Assembly (NCBI GenBank): GCA_002343445.1
Contig: DDSP01000017.1
Span: 1-58,602 of the forward strand
DNA from: Chthonomonas sp. UBA2387
Lineage (GTDB): Bacteria > Armatimonadota > Fimbriimonadia > Fimbriimonadales > Fimbriimonadaceae
DNA length: 58,602 bases
Direction: 5' to 3'
A model generated the notes under the pieces. The model saw only the letters and a list, made by a program, of their open reading frames with translations. It was not told the DNA's origin and ran no database searches. Shown here piece after piece: positions 8,537-17,473 of this stretch (position 1 is its first letter; each line of letters starts with the position of its first letter). A program made the translations under genes and the position numbers.

Positions 8537-9742
8537 ATGCGCAAAGCAACAAGCATTGCGATGGCGATGGCCATTGCAGCCATTGGTTTCGTCAACAACG
8601 GATTCGCACAGGGTATCGAGGAACGAGGGATGGGCGACAAAGGAGCGAAGGTTCTCTCTGGTTCCGAGGCGCTCCGGCTCAAGGAGTCGCTCATGAGGCC
8701 CGAACGATCCCGCGAATGGATGCAGGACCTGACCTCCCATGCAGGCCGAAATCGGGCCTCGGGAGGCGGCAACGAAGCCTATCCCGACTTGGACACGCTC
8801 GGCGCGTTGGACCAACTCGTCGTCGGCTCTGGACCCTTGCGCGGCGCTGTCCTGACGGCGCCTTTCGGGTATGTCAACTGGTACTTCGGCGCGTTGGCGC
8901 TGCTCCACTTCGTGGATGATCGTCCCGACGTGGCGCGCAACTTTGTAGACGCCTACCTGCGCAATGTCAACGACGATGCAACGATTTACGACGCCGTCCC
9001 CGACTATTACAACTCGAACAGCGGCGTGCCGACGTTGCTGGCGCCGGACAGCCACGATTCCTATGCCGCGATGGTGGTGGCGCTGGCTTCCAAGGTCTAT
9101 CTCCTCACCAACGACACGGCTTGGTTCACGGGCGTTTTGCCCAAACTCAAGTGGTTGGTTCAGCGCAACCTTCTCGACAGCCAGAATCCCGCCACGGGAT
9201 TGGTCCGCGTGTTCCAAGACCCGGCCACTCCGACGTGGTCTCCGGGCGTCGAGTACCTCATGGACAACTGCGAGGTCTACTACGGGTTGAACGCCTTCGA
9301 AGAGGCGTTGCTGCGGTTGGGCGACGGCGCGGCGAGCGTCCTTGAAGGCGCGAAGAATCGTCTGGCGCAAGGCATGGTGCTCCACGCGTTCCGCTCGAAC
9401 CCAGGAGCATGGGCTCACGCCTCGCAGGCTCAGACCGTCGGTGTCGGGTTCTATCCCTACTCCACCGCCCAGGTCTTTCCCATCGTGTTCGACGTCCCGG
9501 TTGGCCAAGACAAGCTGGACGCGGGCTGGAACTACCTGACCACAACCACGGACATGTGGTGGAAGGCCGGCCGCTACGACGACTTTCCCTGGCTCATCCT
9601 GGCCTATGCGGCAGCCAAGCGTGGCGAGACGGACCTGGCCACCGCTCACCTGAACTCGGCGTTCAAGCACGTCCGCTCCAAGCCGCAGTTCTTCACCGTG
9701 AACGAACTCGCGTTCTGGCACGCGACAGCCAAGTTGATTTAG
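8537..9742 (+). CDS. Exported all-helical protein, possible alpha/alpha-toroid (six-hairpin-like)
   Basis: A 401-residue protein with a signal peptide (MRKATSIAMAMAIAAIGFVNNGFAQ). The mature part is helical with aromatic-rich turns such as GYVNWYFGALALLHF, VEYLMDNCEVYYGLNAFEE and DMWWKAGRYDDFPWLILAYA, spaced as in alpha/alpha-toroid folds of glycoside hydrolases and related enzymes. I cannot assign a family or catalytic residues. It follows an unusual 321-bp intergenic region and is closed by a strong terminator, so it is a single-gene unit. The ATG at 8537 gives the best signal peptide; internal ATGs at 8561 and 8567 are alternatives. Confidence 0.7.
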   Translation: MRKATSIAMAMAIAAIGFVNNGFAQGIEERGMGDKGAKVLSGSEALRLKESLMRPERSREWMQDLTSHAGRNRASGGGNEAYPDLDTLGALDQLVVGSGPLRGAVLTAPFGYVNWYFGALALLHFVDDRPDVARNFVDAYLRNVNDDATIYDAVPDYYNSNSGVPTLLAPDSHDSYAAMVVALASKVYLLTNDTAWFTGVLPKLKWLVQRNLLDSQNPATGLVRVFQDPATPTWSPGVEYLMDNCEVYYGLNAFEEALLRLGDGAASVLEGAKNRLAQGMVLHAFRSNPGAWAHASQAQTVGVGFYPYSTAQVFPIVFDVPVGQDKLDAGWNYLTTTTDMWWKAGRYDDFPWLILAYAAAKRGETDLATAHLNSAFKHVRSKPQFFTVNELAFWHATAKLI

Positions 9743-9778
9743 ACCCGCTCAACCCCAAGAACCCTCTATCTATTGGTT

Positions 9779-9811
9779 GCCCGCCGCATCCTTGCGGCGG
9801 GCTCTTTTCTG
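9779..9811 (+). terminator. Rho-independent terminator
   Basis: A perfect 10-bp stem (GCCCGCCGCA at 9779-9788, TGCGGCGGGC at 9793-9802) with loop TCCT, followed by the T-rich tract TCTTTTCT. It ends the 8537 transcript. Confidence 0.9.
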
Positions 9812-9812
9812 T

Positions 9813-9841
9813 TTGCTGGCGAGTCTGGCGAGGGCTAAAAT
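9813..9841 (+). promoter_or_regulatory. Promoter of the FAD oxidoreductase gene, leaderless type
   Basis: TTGCTG (9813-9818), a 17-bp spacer, and TAAAAT (9836-9841). The ATG at 9848 lies 6 bases after the -10, about where transcription should begin, and no SD is present. One of the two best-formed leaderless promoters in the window. Confidence 0.7.
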
Positions 9842-9847
9842 GAACCG

Positions 9848-11407
9848 ATGCCGGATGCGAAGTTCGATGTGCTCGTCGTGGGTGGAGGTACGGGGGGCTG
9901 CGCCGCCGCCATGGCTGCGTGCGACCTCGGCCTGAAGGTGGCGATGACCGAGCCCACGCGTTGGTTGGGCGGACAACTCACCAGCCAAGCCGTCCCACCG
10001 GACGAACATCCGTGGATCGAGACCACGGGTTGCACGGCCCGCTACCGCGAGTACCGGGACCGGGTGCGCGCGTGGTACCGCACGCACCGTGGCCTGACTC
10101 TTGAGGCGAAACGCAACCGGCGGCTCAACCCCGGAGGCGGCTGGGTGTCGCGCCTTTGTCACGAACCCCGCGTTGGAGTCCAGGTGCTGGACGACATGCT
10201 GGCGCCCTACCTTGCGAGCGGGTTGCTGACCGTGATGTTGGGGGCCGAGCCCGTGAGCGCCGAAGTCCTCGGCGACCGGGTCGCTGCCGTTCGGGTGAGG
10301 ACCCCCCAGGGCACCTTGAACATCGAGGCCGATTGGTTCATCGACGCCTCGGAGACGGGCGATCTGCTGCCGCTGACCGGTGCCGAATACGTCCTCGGGG
10401 CAGAGAGCCATCGCGAGACCGGCGAACCCCACGCCCTAGCCGAAGCCGACCCGAACGATCAGCAGGGCATCACGTGGTGCTTCGTCATGGCCTGGGACCC
10501 GGCGGGCGACCACACGATCGCCAAGCCCGCCCAGTACGACAGGTGGCGCGCGTTCAAGCCCGAGTTTTGGCCCGGGCCGTTGTTGGGTTGGACTACGGCC
10601 CACCCGGTCACGCTCGAAGAGCGTGTCTGGACCGTGTTCGACCAGCCTTCGGGGCCGGGGTTGTTTTCTTATCGCCAGATCGTGGACCCGGGCGTTTTGG
10701 CCGTCCCCGAGCCCGCTGCGACGGTTGTGAACTGGCCGCAGAACGACTACTTCGTGGCGCCGATCGTGGACGTGCCCGAGCCGGATCGCTCGGTCAGGCT
10801 GGAAGAGGCGCGTCAACTCTCTCTGAGCCTGTTGTATTGGCTCCAGACGGAGGCGGAACGACCCGACGGCGGCGCGGGGTTTCCGGGGCTGAGGCTTTGC
10901 CCCGAGCATACGGGCACGGACGACGGGTTTGCGATGGCCCCCTACATCCGGGAATCGCGCCGGATCAAGGCATGCTTCACCGTGACCGAACTCCACGTGG
11001 CATCGGCGCTCCATCCCGGTGCCGATCGTGCGCCTTCGTTCGCGGATTCGGTGGGTGTGGGGTGCTACCGTATCGATCTGCACCCCAGCACGTCGGGTCG
11101 CAACTCCGTGGATATCGGCTCGCTGCCGTTCGAGATTCCCCTTGGGGCGTTGATTCCCGTGCGGCTGACCAACCTGATCGCGGGCGCGAAGAACTTGGGT
11201 ACGACGCACATCTCGAACGGATGCTTCCGCTTGCACCCCGTCGAATGGAACATCGGCGAGGCTGCGGGCGCGTTGGCGGCGTTCTGCACGGCGACGGGTC
11301 GCCAGCCGCGCCAAGTGTTGGAGGACGGTCTGGCGACCAAGGACTTTCAAAGCTTGCTCGACCAGCAAGGCGTCCAGCGGTCCTGGCCCTCGCTCGGGCC
11401 GGTGTGA
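9848..11407 (+). CDS. FAD-dependent oxidoreductase (FAD_oxidored family)
   Basis: A 519-residue flavoprotein. The N-terminal Rossmann fold has the dinucleotide motif VVGGGTGGCAAA (about residues 10-21) and then WLGGQLTSQAVPPDEHPWIE, a signature I associate with the FAD_oxidored (PF12831) group of uncharacterised oxidoreductases. A second FAD-contacting segment is seen near DWFIDASETGDLLPL. The C-terminus has NLIAGAKNLGTTHISNG, as in flavoproteins of this fold. No signal peptide, so it is probably cytoplasmic. The substrate is unknown; family members are often found near carbohydrate-use genes, which are not evident here. The gene follows a terminator and has its own promoter. Confidence 0.85.
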   Translation: MPDAKFDVLVVGGGTGGCAAAMAACDLGLKVAMTEPTRWLGGQLTSQAVPPDEHPWIETTGCTARYREYRDRVRAWYRTHRGLTLEAKRNRRLNPGGGWVSRLCHEPRVGVQVLDDMLAPYLASGLLTVMLGAEPVSAEVLGDRVAAVRVRTPQGTLNIEADWFIDASETGDLLPLTGAEYVLGAESHRETGEPHALAEADPNDQQGITWCFVMAWDPAGDHTIAKPAQYDRWRAFKPEFWPGPLLGWTTAHPVTLEERVWTVFDQPSGPGLFSYRQIVDPGVLAVPEPAATVVNWPQNDYFVAPIVDVPEPDRSVRLEEARQLSLSLLYWLQTEAERPDGGAGFPGLRLCPEHTGTDDGFAMAPYIRESRRIKACFTVTELHVASALHPGADRAPSFADSVGVGCYRIDLHPSTSGRNSVDIGSLPFEIPLGALIPVRLTNLIAGAKNLGTTHISNGCFRLHPVEWNIGEAAGALAAFCTATGRQPRQVLEDGLATKDFQSLLDQQGVQRSWPSLGPV

Positions 11408-11461
11408 GGTTGGATGAGGCGAGTCCAAAGCCGCAGGTAACATGATTCGGCCCGAGCCGCC

Positions 11462-12589
11462 ATGAAGCGCATCCGAGTCACGAGTTTTGGGCCGCTGACC
11501 GAAGCCGATGTCGAGCTCGGCGACCTCACCGTTTTTGTCGGGCCACAGGCGACGGGCAAGAGCGTCCTCCTCCAGCTCATCAAGCTGTTCGCCGATGCTG
11601 GAAGCATCAAAGGCGAGATGGAGAAGTTCGGGCTGCAGTGGAAGGGCCGGAGCGACGCCTTTCTTGAGCTGTTCTTCGGCGAGGGCATGGCCGCGATGGC
11701 CACTCCTGCGACGCAGGTTGCTGCGGGGACTCTGACGCTGGACAAGGTTCTCAAGGGTCGAAAGTCCAGCGCCGAAGAGTCGGTTTTCTACATCCCCGCT
11801 CAGCGTGTGATCGCCCTTCGCGATGGCCTGACGCACCCATTCTCCGACTTCAGGGCGGGTGACCCGTTTGTCGTTCGGTGGTTCAGCGACCAGATCCACC
11901 AACTCGTCCAGACGGAGTTGGTCAACGAGCCCTCGCTGTTTCCCGTCAAGCAGAGGCTGCCCAAGGAGTACCGCGACTTGCTGGCCCAGGATGTATTCGG
12001 CAATCTGGAACTGCGGTTGGACTCGGCCTCGTTCCAGAAGCGTCTGGTCCTCCAAATTAACGGAACCAGTCTGCCGCACTTGGTCTGGTCGGCGGGCCAG
12101 CGCGAGTTTGTTCCGCTCCTCCTCGGGCTGTATTGGCTGCGGCCGTCCAGCAGGGCTTCGCGCCGCGCCAAGCTCGGGACCGTGATCATCGAGGAACCGG
12201 AAATGGGATTGCATCCGGCAGCCATCAACACGACGATGCTCTTGGTGCTCGACCTGATGAAGCGTGGTTACCGGGTATGCATCTCGACCCACTCGCCCCA
12301 CGTGCTGGATGTGGTGTGGGGCCTTCAGGTGATGCAGAAGCACCAAGCATCCGACAGGGATGTGCTGGCGATGTTCGGCGCACCGGCCACCGTTGCACCA
12401 GTCGCAGCCGATGCATTGAATCGGAAGATCCGCGTCTACGCCTTCCGAAGGGGTCGCCCGGTCGTGGACATCTCGGGCTTGGACCCGTCGTCTGCAAACG
12501 AAGACGAGGCGGGTTGGGGTGGCTTGACCGAGTTCACGGGTCGCGTGGGAGACGCCATCGCACGAGTGGTTTCGAGGGCGATCCCTTGA
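11462..12589 (+). CDS. AAA/ABC-type ATPase of the OLD/AAA_15-like class, first gene of a two-gene module
   Basis: A 375-residue ATPase. Walker A is GPQATGKS (27-34). A signature-like WSAGQREF starts at 209, Walker B is TVIIEEPEMGLHP near 240, and an H-loop-like STHSPHVLD lies near 274. The region between Walker A and the signature is specific and contains YIPAQRVIALRDG. This architecture belongs to the SMC/RecF/OLD class that powers several defence and DNA-processing systems; no TOPRIM domain is attached. Its stop overlaps the start of the next gene (TTGA), so the two are translationally coupled. TAACAT lies about 19 bp before the ATG, a possible -10. Confidence 0.85.
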   Translation: MKRIRVTSFGPLTEADVELGDLTVFVGPQATGKSVLLQLIKLFADAGSIKGEMEKFGLQWKGRSDAFLELFFGEGMAAMATPATQVAAGTLTLDKVLKGRKSSAEESVFYIPAQRVIALRDGLTHPFSDFRAGDPFVVRWFSDQIHQLVQTELVNEPSLFPVKQRLPKEYRDLLAQDVFGNLELRLDSASFQKRLVLQINGTSLPHLVWSAGQREFVPLLLGLYWLRPSSRASRRAKLGTVIIEEPEMGLHPAAINTTMLLVLDLMKRGYRVCISTHSPHVLDVVWGLQVMQKHQASDRDVLAMFGAPATVAPVAADALNRKIRVYAFRRGRPVVDISGLDPSSANEDEAGWGGLTEFTGRVGDAIARVVSRAIP

Positions 12590-13068
12590 GCGTCGGCAAC
12601 GAGTTCGTCGAGGCAGCAGACCTACATCCCGAACTCAGGGGACGATGCCGGCCCGGATTGCGGGCCTTGGCGAGGGGTCACTCTCGACTGGTTGAGCACG
12701 CTGGAGCGACTTTGTCGGGCAGCATCAACCTTGAGGAGGCGCTGAACGACAACCCCGATCGCGCCGACGACCGCAAGTGGGATTACGGCATTGGATTCGT
12801 CAAGGGTTCAGGGGGCGCCGTTTGTTGGGTCGAGGTCCACCCGGCCAACAGCGACGAGGTCAAGGTTTTTGTCGAGAAGGTCGCCGCCCTCAAGTCATTC
12901 CTCAACGAGCCTCCCTCGGCCCTGCTGAAAGAACTCACTTTGCGGGCAGAGGCAGAGGCGCGCTACCAATGGGTCAGCACGAGAGGCGATCATCTCACGA
13001 CTCGGGACCTGCGAAGACTGAACCAATCGGGTCTGTTCAGGCCCGTGCGCCGAGCGACCTTGCGCTAA
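12586..13068 (+). CDS. Conserved small partner of the AAA ATPase, possible nuclease-like fold
   Basis: A 160-residue protein that begins with TTG overlapping the ATPase stop codon; no better start is available in frame near the junction. Recognisable features are TLSGSINLEEAL (42-53), KWDYGIGF (64-71) and CWVEVHPANSDEV (80-92). An Asp followed 17 residues later by Glu-x-His on a predicted strand is reminiscent of a degenerate PD-(D/E)XK core, but the expected Lys is replaced by His85, so a nuclease function is only a guess. From memory, homologous ATPases are often followed by a similar small protein. It ends one base before the convergent lipoprotein gene. Confidence 0.7.
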   Translation: MSVGNEFVEAADLHPELRGRCRPGLRALARGHSRLVEHAGATLSGSINLEEALNDNPDRADDRKWDYGIGFVKGSGGAVCWVEVHPANSDEVKVFVEKVAALKSFLNEPPSALLKELTLRAEAEARYQWVSTRGDHLTTRDLRRLNQSGLFRPVRRATLR

Positions 13069-13069
13069 C

Positions 13070-14041
13070 CTACCTCTTCCCGTTCTGCGTCGCTTGAACG
13101 TCCTCGATCCCGTTGACCAACGTGGCGAGCGAGCCGGGTTCGTATTGGATGCCGAACGCCCAGAACGCTTGCCAAGCGATGCGCGTCTCTTGGCCGCCCG
13201 CATCCACCCAGTCGCAACGCACCGCCACGGGCACCATCCGGTTTCCGTCAATCACGGCTTCGATGGTGCGCTTCTCGCCCTTGGCCTCGGTTTCGGCCAG
13301 CAGTCTGTAGTGCGTCACGGTGCGTTCGCCCAGCTTCGTCGGGCGCTCTTCGAACGTGAACTTGGTGCCACCCACTCCGGATGACCAAGCCTTGACCGTT
13401 CGTTCCCAGAACGATCGCCCGTCGAGGAGCGGCTGGTGCATCCACTTGGTGAACGCCAGCGGCCACTTCTCAACGAACTCGAGATCCGATGCCGGATAGT
13501 CGGAGGTCGGCGACTTGGGGCTCTTGCCGCTATCCCAGTTCTTGCCGGGCACGAGTTCAAACCGTTTGTCGCCCTCTCGACGCATGGCCTTGCCCTGCAT
13601 GCCTTCGGCGATGGCCATGTACTGCACGGTCCATTGGTCGCCGTCCTGTATCCGGACGACGCCCACGGCTTTGCCTTGACCCGAGGGCAGGTTCAAGCGA
13701 TTGCCCACGGGGATGGCGAACGACAGCTCGGATTGCGAGAACGCCTCCTTCATCGCCTTGGGCGACTGGTCGGCGAGTTTGGCCACCTCGAGCGCGCCTT
13801 TCTTCGCATCGGACCAGCCTTGCTGACCCTTCGGTGTAACCAGCGGGCCAGGGGCAGGTGCGGGCGTGGATTCAGTGGTCTTGTCCGGTTCGGTCGGGTT
13901 CGGTTGCTCGGTTCCTTGGGTGGGGAGCTTGGGGTCGGCGGGTTGTGGGTCCGCCTTCTTTGGGCCGAAGCAACCGACCAGGGCCAAGGTGGCGATCGCC
14001 AAAGCGCAACGGCTAGTCGTGGTCATAAAACGCACAGTCAT
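13070..14041 (-). CDS. Predicted lipoprotein, unknown function
   Basis: A 323-residue protein with a lipoprotein signal: basic start, hydrophobic ALAIATLALVG and the lipobox Cys in LVGC. A Pro/Asp/Thr-rich linker (about residues 32-70) follows, typical of surface lipoproteins. The globular part has no motif I recognise. Its ATG overlaps the stop of the glycosyltransferase gene (ATGA), so it is the third gene of a TPR-glycosyltransferase-lipoprotein operon. An internal Met six codons in could also serve as start, but the overlap favours the first. It converges with the ATPase partner gene with a one-base gap. Confidence 0.75.
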   Translation of the reverse strand: MTVRFMTTTSRCALAIATLALVGCFGPKKADPQPADPKLPTQGTEQPNPTEPDKTTESTPAPAPGPLVTPKGQQGWSDAKKGALEVAKLADQSPKAMKEAFSQSELSFAIPVGNRLNLPSGQGKAVGVVRIQDGDQWTVQYMAIAEGMQGKAMRREGDKRFELVPGKNWDSGKSPKSPTSDYPASDLEFVEKWPLAFTKWMHQPLLDGRSFWERTVKAWSSGVGGTKFTFEERPTKLGERTVTHYRLLAETEAKGEKRTIEAVIDGNRMVPVAVRCDWVDAGGQETRIAWQAFWAFGIQYEPGSLATLVNGIEDVQATQNGKR

Positions 14042-15480
14042 TGTGACGCCTCGGAGGTCTGCGCGTTATCGTCGCCGATGCGCAACAACCGATAGTTCTC
14101 GCCGTCGCGGATGCTCCGAATCGGCGAACCGTCCACCGATTCGGGAAGGGTTCGGCTCGAACGGGTCAGCACCCAATCGCCTCGATTCGCCCCCTCCAGC
14201 GTCTCGCCCTCTTGGACGTCGCCCGTGTAGACGAACCGCACGGAAGGGTGGCTGGTCTCCTGGATGCGCATGGTGCCCGTGCCAAGGGACTTCTCGCGGC
14301 GCGGCATTTGGAACATCCAGAGCGTGGCCTTCGGGTCCGTCTTCAGGGCCTGCTTGGCCAGCGCATGGACTTCGGCGTGGCCGCTCGACCGGTAGTAGGC
14401 GACGAAGCCAGCGGTCAGGCCGCCCATCAGTACGACGGCCCATGCCGCGCCAGCGGCCTGAAGCTTCTCGAACGACCTGCGACCCGACGCCAGAGACTGC
14501 GCCGAGAGCAACGCCAGCGGAAATGCGGCGGGCACGATATAGTGCGGCAGCTTGCTGCCGCTGATGGAAAAGAACACCAGAATCGTGAGGAACCAGCGCA
14601 CCAGAAACCGTTGCCAGCGGCCGGATTCGCCGGGTTCGGCCACCCAGAACGAGCGGCGAAACGCCTGAAACGACCAAGGGGCCGCACCGAGAAGCAATAC
14701 GACGGGAAAGTAGATCGGGTGCAGCCAAGCCGGACTGACGCGGTGGGCGTTGTCGCCGCCGGTGAACCGGCCGACGTTCTGCTCGATGAGGAACTTCTGC
14801 ACGAACACGTCGCCTTCTCGTAGGTACGCGGGCAGGTACCAACTGCCGACAACGGCGACCAACGCAAGCCCAAAGCCGAGAAGATCGCTCCAGCGAAACA
14901 AGAAACTCCCACGTTCCCGCGCCAGCGTGAACAGGGCAACACCGCCGAACAGCAGGATGGCCACCGGGCCCTTGGCCAACACAGCCAATCCCAGGCACGC
15001 GCCCGCCCCGACCAGCCACCGCGACCCGAGGCCGGTGCCATAACCGTAAAGCGCCACCAATGCCCCGGACAGGGTCAGCAGGAGCAAGGCATCGGTGAGC
15101 ATCATGCGCCCGATGGCGGCGACCAGAAGGCTCGTCCCGAGCGCCAGGCATGCCAGCGGCGCGGCGCGAACGGAGGTCCAGCGAGCCGTTGCCCAACCAC
15201 CGAGGAGAATGGCGCCGACCGTCGCGAGCACCGAGGGAAGGCGAGCGCCCAGTTCGGGGCCGAACGCTTGAACCGTCGGAATCGCGGCCCAGTACAACAA
15301 GATCGGCTTCTCGAACCACGGCTTGCCGCCGATGGTGGGGACGATCCAATCGCCTCGGCGAATCATGTCGCCCACGACGGCGGCATAGAAGCCTTCGTCG
15401 AGGTCGAACAGCCCGTACGCCCAGAAGCCCAAGAGCGGCATCGCCGCGACGAAGGCCCAGACCGTCCAGGCGCGGCTCAC
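14038..15480 (-). CDS. Integral membrane glycosyltransferase, ArnT/PMT-like (GT83)
   Basis: A 480-residue polytopic membrane protein. The first loop after helix 1 holds DLDEGFYA, the DE-x-x-Y signature of the GT-C fold ArnT/PMT group, and GKPWFEKPILLYW follows, also typical. These enzymes move a sugar from a polyprenyl-phosphate carrier to an acceptor on the outer face of the inner membrane; donor and acceptor here are unknown. A periplasmic C-terminal domain follows the last helix (about residue 375 on). The ORF is open upstream, but the GTG at 15480 has GGAGG nine bases before it and starts four bases after the TPR gene stop. Operon with both neighbours. Confidence 0.85.
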   Translation of the reverse strand: MSRAWTVWAFVAAMPLLGFWAYGLFDLDEGFYAAVVGDMIRRGDWIVPTIGGKPWFEKPILLYWAAIPTVQAFGPELGARLPSVLATVGAILLGGWATARWTSVRAAPLACLALGTSLLVAAIGRMMLTDALLLLTLSGALVALYGYGTGLGSRWLVGAGACLGLAVLAKGPVAILLFGGVALFTLARERGSFLFRWSDLLGFGLALVAVVGSWYLPAYLREGDVFVQKFLIEQNVGRFTGGDNAHRVSPAWLHPIYFPVVLLLGAAPWSFQAFRRSFWVAEPGESGRWQRFLVRWFLTILVFFSISGSKLPHYIVPAAFPLALLSAQSLASGRRSFEKLQAAGAAWAVVLMGGLTAGFVAYYRSSGHAEVHALAKQALKTDPKATLWMFQMPRREKSLGTGTMRIQETSHPSVRFVYTGDVQEGETLEGANRGDWVLTRSSRTLPESVDGSPIRSIRDGENYRLLRIGDDNAQTSEASQ

Positions 15481-15484
15481 GGGC

Positions 15485-17320
15485 TCAGGCCTCCATTTGT
15501 TCGAGGACGGGCCGGATGTTCTCGTCGTCGCCGAGTGCATCGCGCAGTTGCTTGGCGATGTTTCGGGCCTCTTCGTCCTGTCCGAACCGCTTGGCCGCGA
15601 ACCCAAGGCCGATCATCAGCGGTACCGTGACCTGCAGGTTGGCGACGGCGAACCGCATCGCGCCATAGGACTCCTCGTGCTTGCCGAGCTGCCCCAGGGC
15701 GTTCGACAGCTCGATGTAGCCCGCCTCGTTGCCGGGGAAGAGCTCGATCAGGCGTCGCGCGGCGTACTCCGCCTCGGCAGCCTCGCCCAACTGGTTGTGG
15801 GCGGCGGCGAGCAGATGCCAAATCTTCCAATAGTCGGCCAGCCAGTTGCGGAGGGGCTTGAGGTCGCGCACCGCTCCCTGAAGGTCGCCGGCTTCCAGCT
15901 TCTGTCGCGCCTTCTCGACCAGTTCCGTTCGCTTCGCCTGCTCGACCTCGAGCAACATGGCTTGAGCCTGCGCTCGGACGTTCGGGTCCTGGGCTTGCTC
16001 CAGAACCTCCCTCATCACGGGCGGGATGTCCACCTCGCGGCCGGCGGTTTGGAGGGCCTGGGCGTACTCGAACTTGAGCTGGATGTCGCCTTCGGCGTGC
16101 TCGAGGCAGTCCTCGTAGAAGTCGAGCGCACGGTCCACGTCGTCGTGGTTGGCCAGATAAGGGGCATAGGCACGCTTGACCCACAGGTTCTCATCCAGTT
16201 CGAGGCCCTTTTCGAAGGCGGCCACACCACCCTTCTCGTCGCCCGACTGAATCAGGGAGACGGCGTACTTGGCGACGTACATCGCGTTGTCCGGGAACCG
16301 CTCCATGAGTTCCTTCCACATCGGGGGAACTTCGTGGCCCCGATTGGTCTGGAACAGCACCATCGAAAGGAAGTCGGTGCTCGGCTTTTCGGGCCCCTCG
16401 AGTTCCAGCGCCTTGCGGAAGCTGCGTTCTGCATTGTTGGGCATCCCGAGTTGGTGCTGCAACATGCCGAGCTTGGCGTAGAGCGCTGGCTCCTTCTCTT
16501 CGAGGTCGATGGCCTTCTCCACGGCCTCCTTGGCAGCGTTGGGGTTGCTGGCTGCTTCGTAAACCTCGGCGAGGGCGTAGTGGGCCTTGAAGTCGGTGGG
16601 GTGAGCGGCTGCCGCCTTTTGGAGCGCGCGCTCGATGGACTGCACCCGCCCGATGCGGAAGCGGGCGCAGGTTCGCGAGAGTTGCAGCAGCACGTCGTAC
16701 GCGCCCAGGAAGTCGGGGTCTTTGTGGATGCTGACGAGCAACGCGTCTAGCGAAGCTTCGGGATCGAACTCCGGCGGAACCTGACCGTTGGTCTGGTTCA
16801 GATACATCAGGGCATCGAAGCCTTCCACGAACTTGAGGAACGCGTCGGGGTCGTCGGTGCCGAATTCCATCGTTTCGCCGGCGAGGTTCTCGGGCAGCGC
16901 GACGTCGGCGTACTTGGCCACTTGCTTGACCAAGAAGTGCAGGCTCTTGAACAGGTCCGGCTTCTCGAAGGCGAACTCGAACTCCTCAAGAGGCTCCTCG
17001 CCTTCGGGGTCGTGGAACCGCACCGTCATCTCGAAGCGATCGGAGCCGGGGATGTGGTCCAACAGCCCGTCCATCACGCGTTGGGCATCGGTCTGTTCGA
17101 AGAACTGCTTGAGCCACTCGCGCTCCAACAGGGTTTCCGCCATGTTGAGGAACGCGCCCTTGGGGCCCTGGTCGGTTTGAACCTGGGCGAGGAAGTTGAT
17201 GAATTGGACATCGGCCTCCGCAGCCGTGCGCACGGTTTCGCAGGCGAAGTTGGCCAGTTGGCGGGCCAACGAAGGGGGCGTTCCCGGCGCAGCGTTGAAG
17301 GGGAGGACGGCGAGTCTCAT
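15485..17320 (-). CDS. TPR-repeat protein, unknown function
   Basis: A 611-residue protein with no signal peptide. The first ~180 residues form an N-terminal domain beginning MRLAVLPFNAAP, as in TPR proteins that start with a small sensor-like domain. From about residue 200 there are successive tetratricopeptide units (for example AHYALAEVYEAASNPNAAKE and ALYAKLGMLQHQLGMPNNAE). It is probably a cytoplasmic scaffold; the partner is unknown. First gene of the three-gene operon with the glycosyltransferase and lipoprotein. Its promoter faces that of the hydrolase gene at 17474. Confidence 0.8.
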   Translation of the reverse strand: MRLAVLPFNAAPGTPPSLARQLANFACETVRTAAEADVQFINFLAQVQTDQGPKGAFLNMAETLLEREWLKQFFEQTDAQRVMDGLLDHIPGSDRFEMTVRFHDPEGEEPLEEFEFAFEKPDLFKSLHFLVKQVAKYADVALPENLAGETMEFGTDDPDAFLKFVEGFDALMYLNQTNGQVPPEFDPEASLDALLVSIHKDPDFLGAYDVLLQLSRTCARFRIGRVQSIERALQKAAAAHPTDFKAHYALAEVYEAASNPNAAKEAVEKAIDLEEKEPALYAKLGMLQHQLGMPNNAERSFRKALELEGPEKPSTDFLSMVLFQTNRGHEVPPMWKELMERFPDNAMYVAKYAVSLIQSGDEKGGVAAFEKGLELDENLWVKRAYAPYLANHDDVDRALDFYEDCLEHAEGDIQLKFEYAQALQTAGREVDIPPVMREVLEQAQDPNVRAQAQAMLLEVEQAKRTELVEKARQKLEAGDLQGAVRDLKPLRNWLADYWKIWHLLAAAHNQLGEAAEAEYAARRLIELFPGNEAGYIELSNALGQLGKHEESYGAMRFAVANLQVTVPLMIGLGFAAKRFGQDEEARNIAKQLRDALGDDENIRPVLEQMEA

Positions 17321-17329
17321 GAGCGGCAG

Positions 17330-17335
17330 AGTTTA
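17330..17335 (-). promoter_or_regulatory. -10 element of the TPR operon
   Basis: TAAACT on the minus strand, nine bases before the ATG at 17320; no SD. Confidence 0.45.
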
Positions 17336-17461
17336 CCTGCCGCCTTGCTGACGGGGACTTCGCCCACGCCGGACCGCTGGGACGGTGGGGCTGCGAGCCT
17401 TCATCCGGCGACCGGCCGCCTGCTACCCGCCCAAGGGCCCACGGAAGATTTAGATGTTCGT

Positions 17462-17467
17462 CAAAAT
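17462..17467 (+). promoter_or_regulatory. -10 element of the alpha/beta hydrolase gene
   Basis: CAAAAT, six bases before the ATG at 17474, in the divergent region with the TPR operon; no SD. Confidence 0.4.
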
Positions 17468-17473
17468 ATCCTC

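Noticed and set aside
10436..12346. 636-codon antisense frame
   Set aside because: Spans two well-supported genes on the other strand; Arg/Gln-rich shadow.
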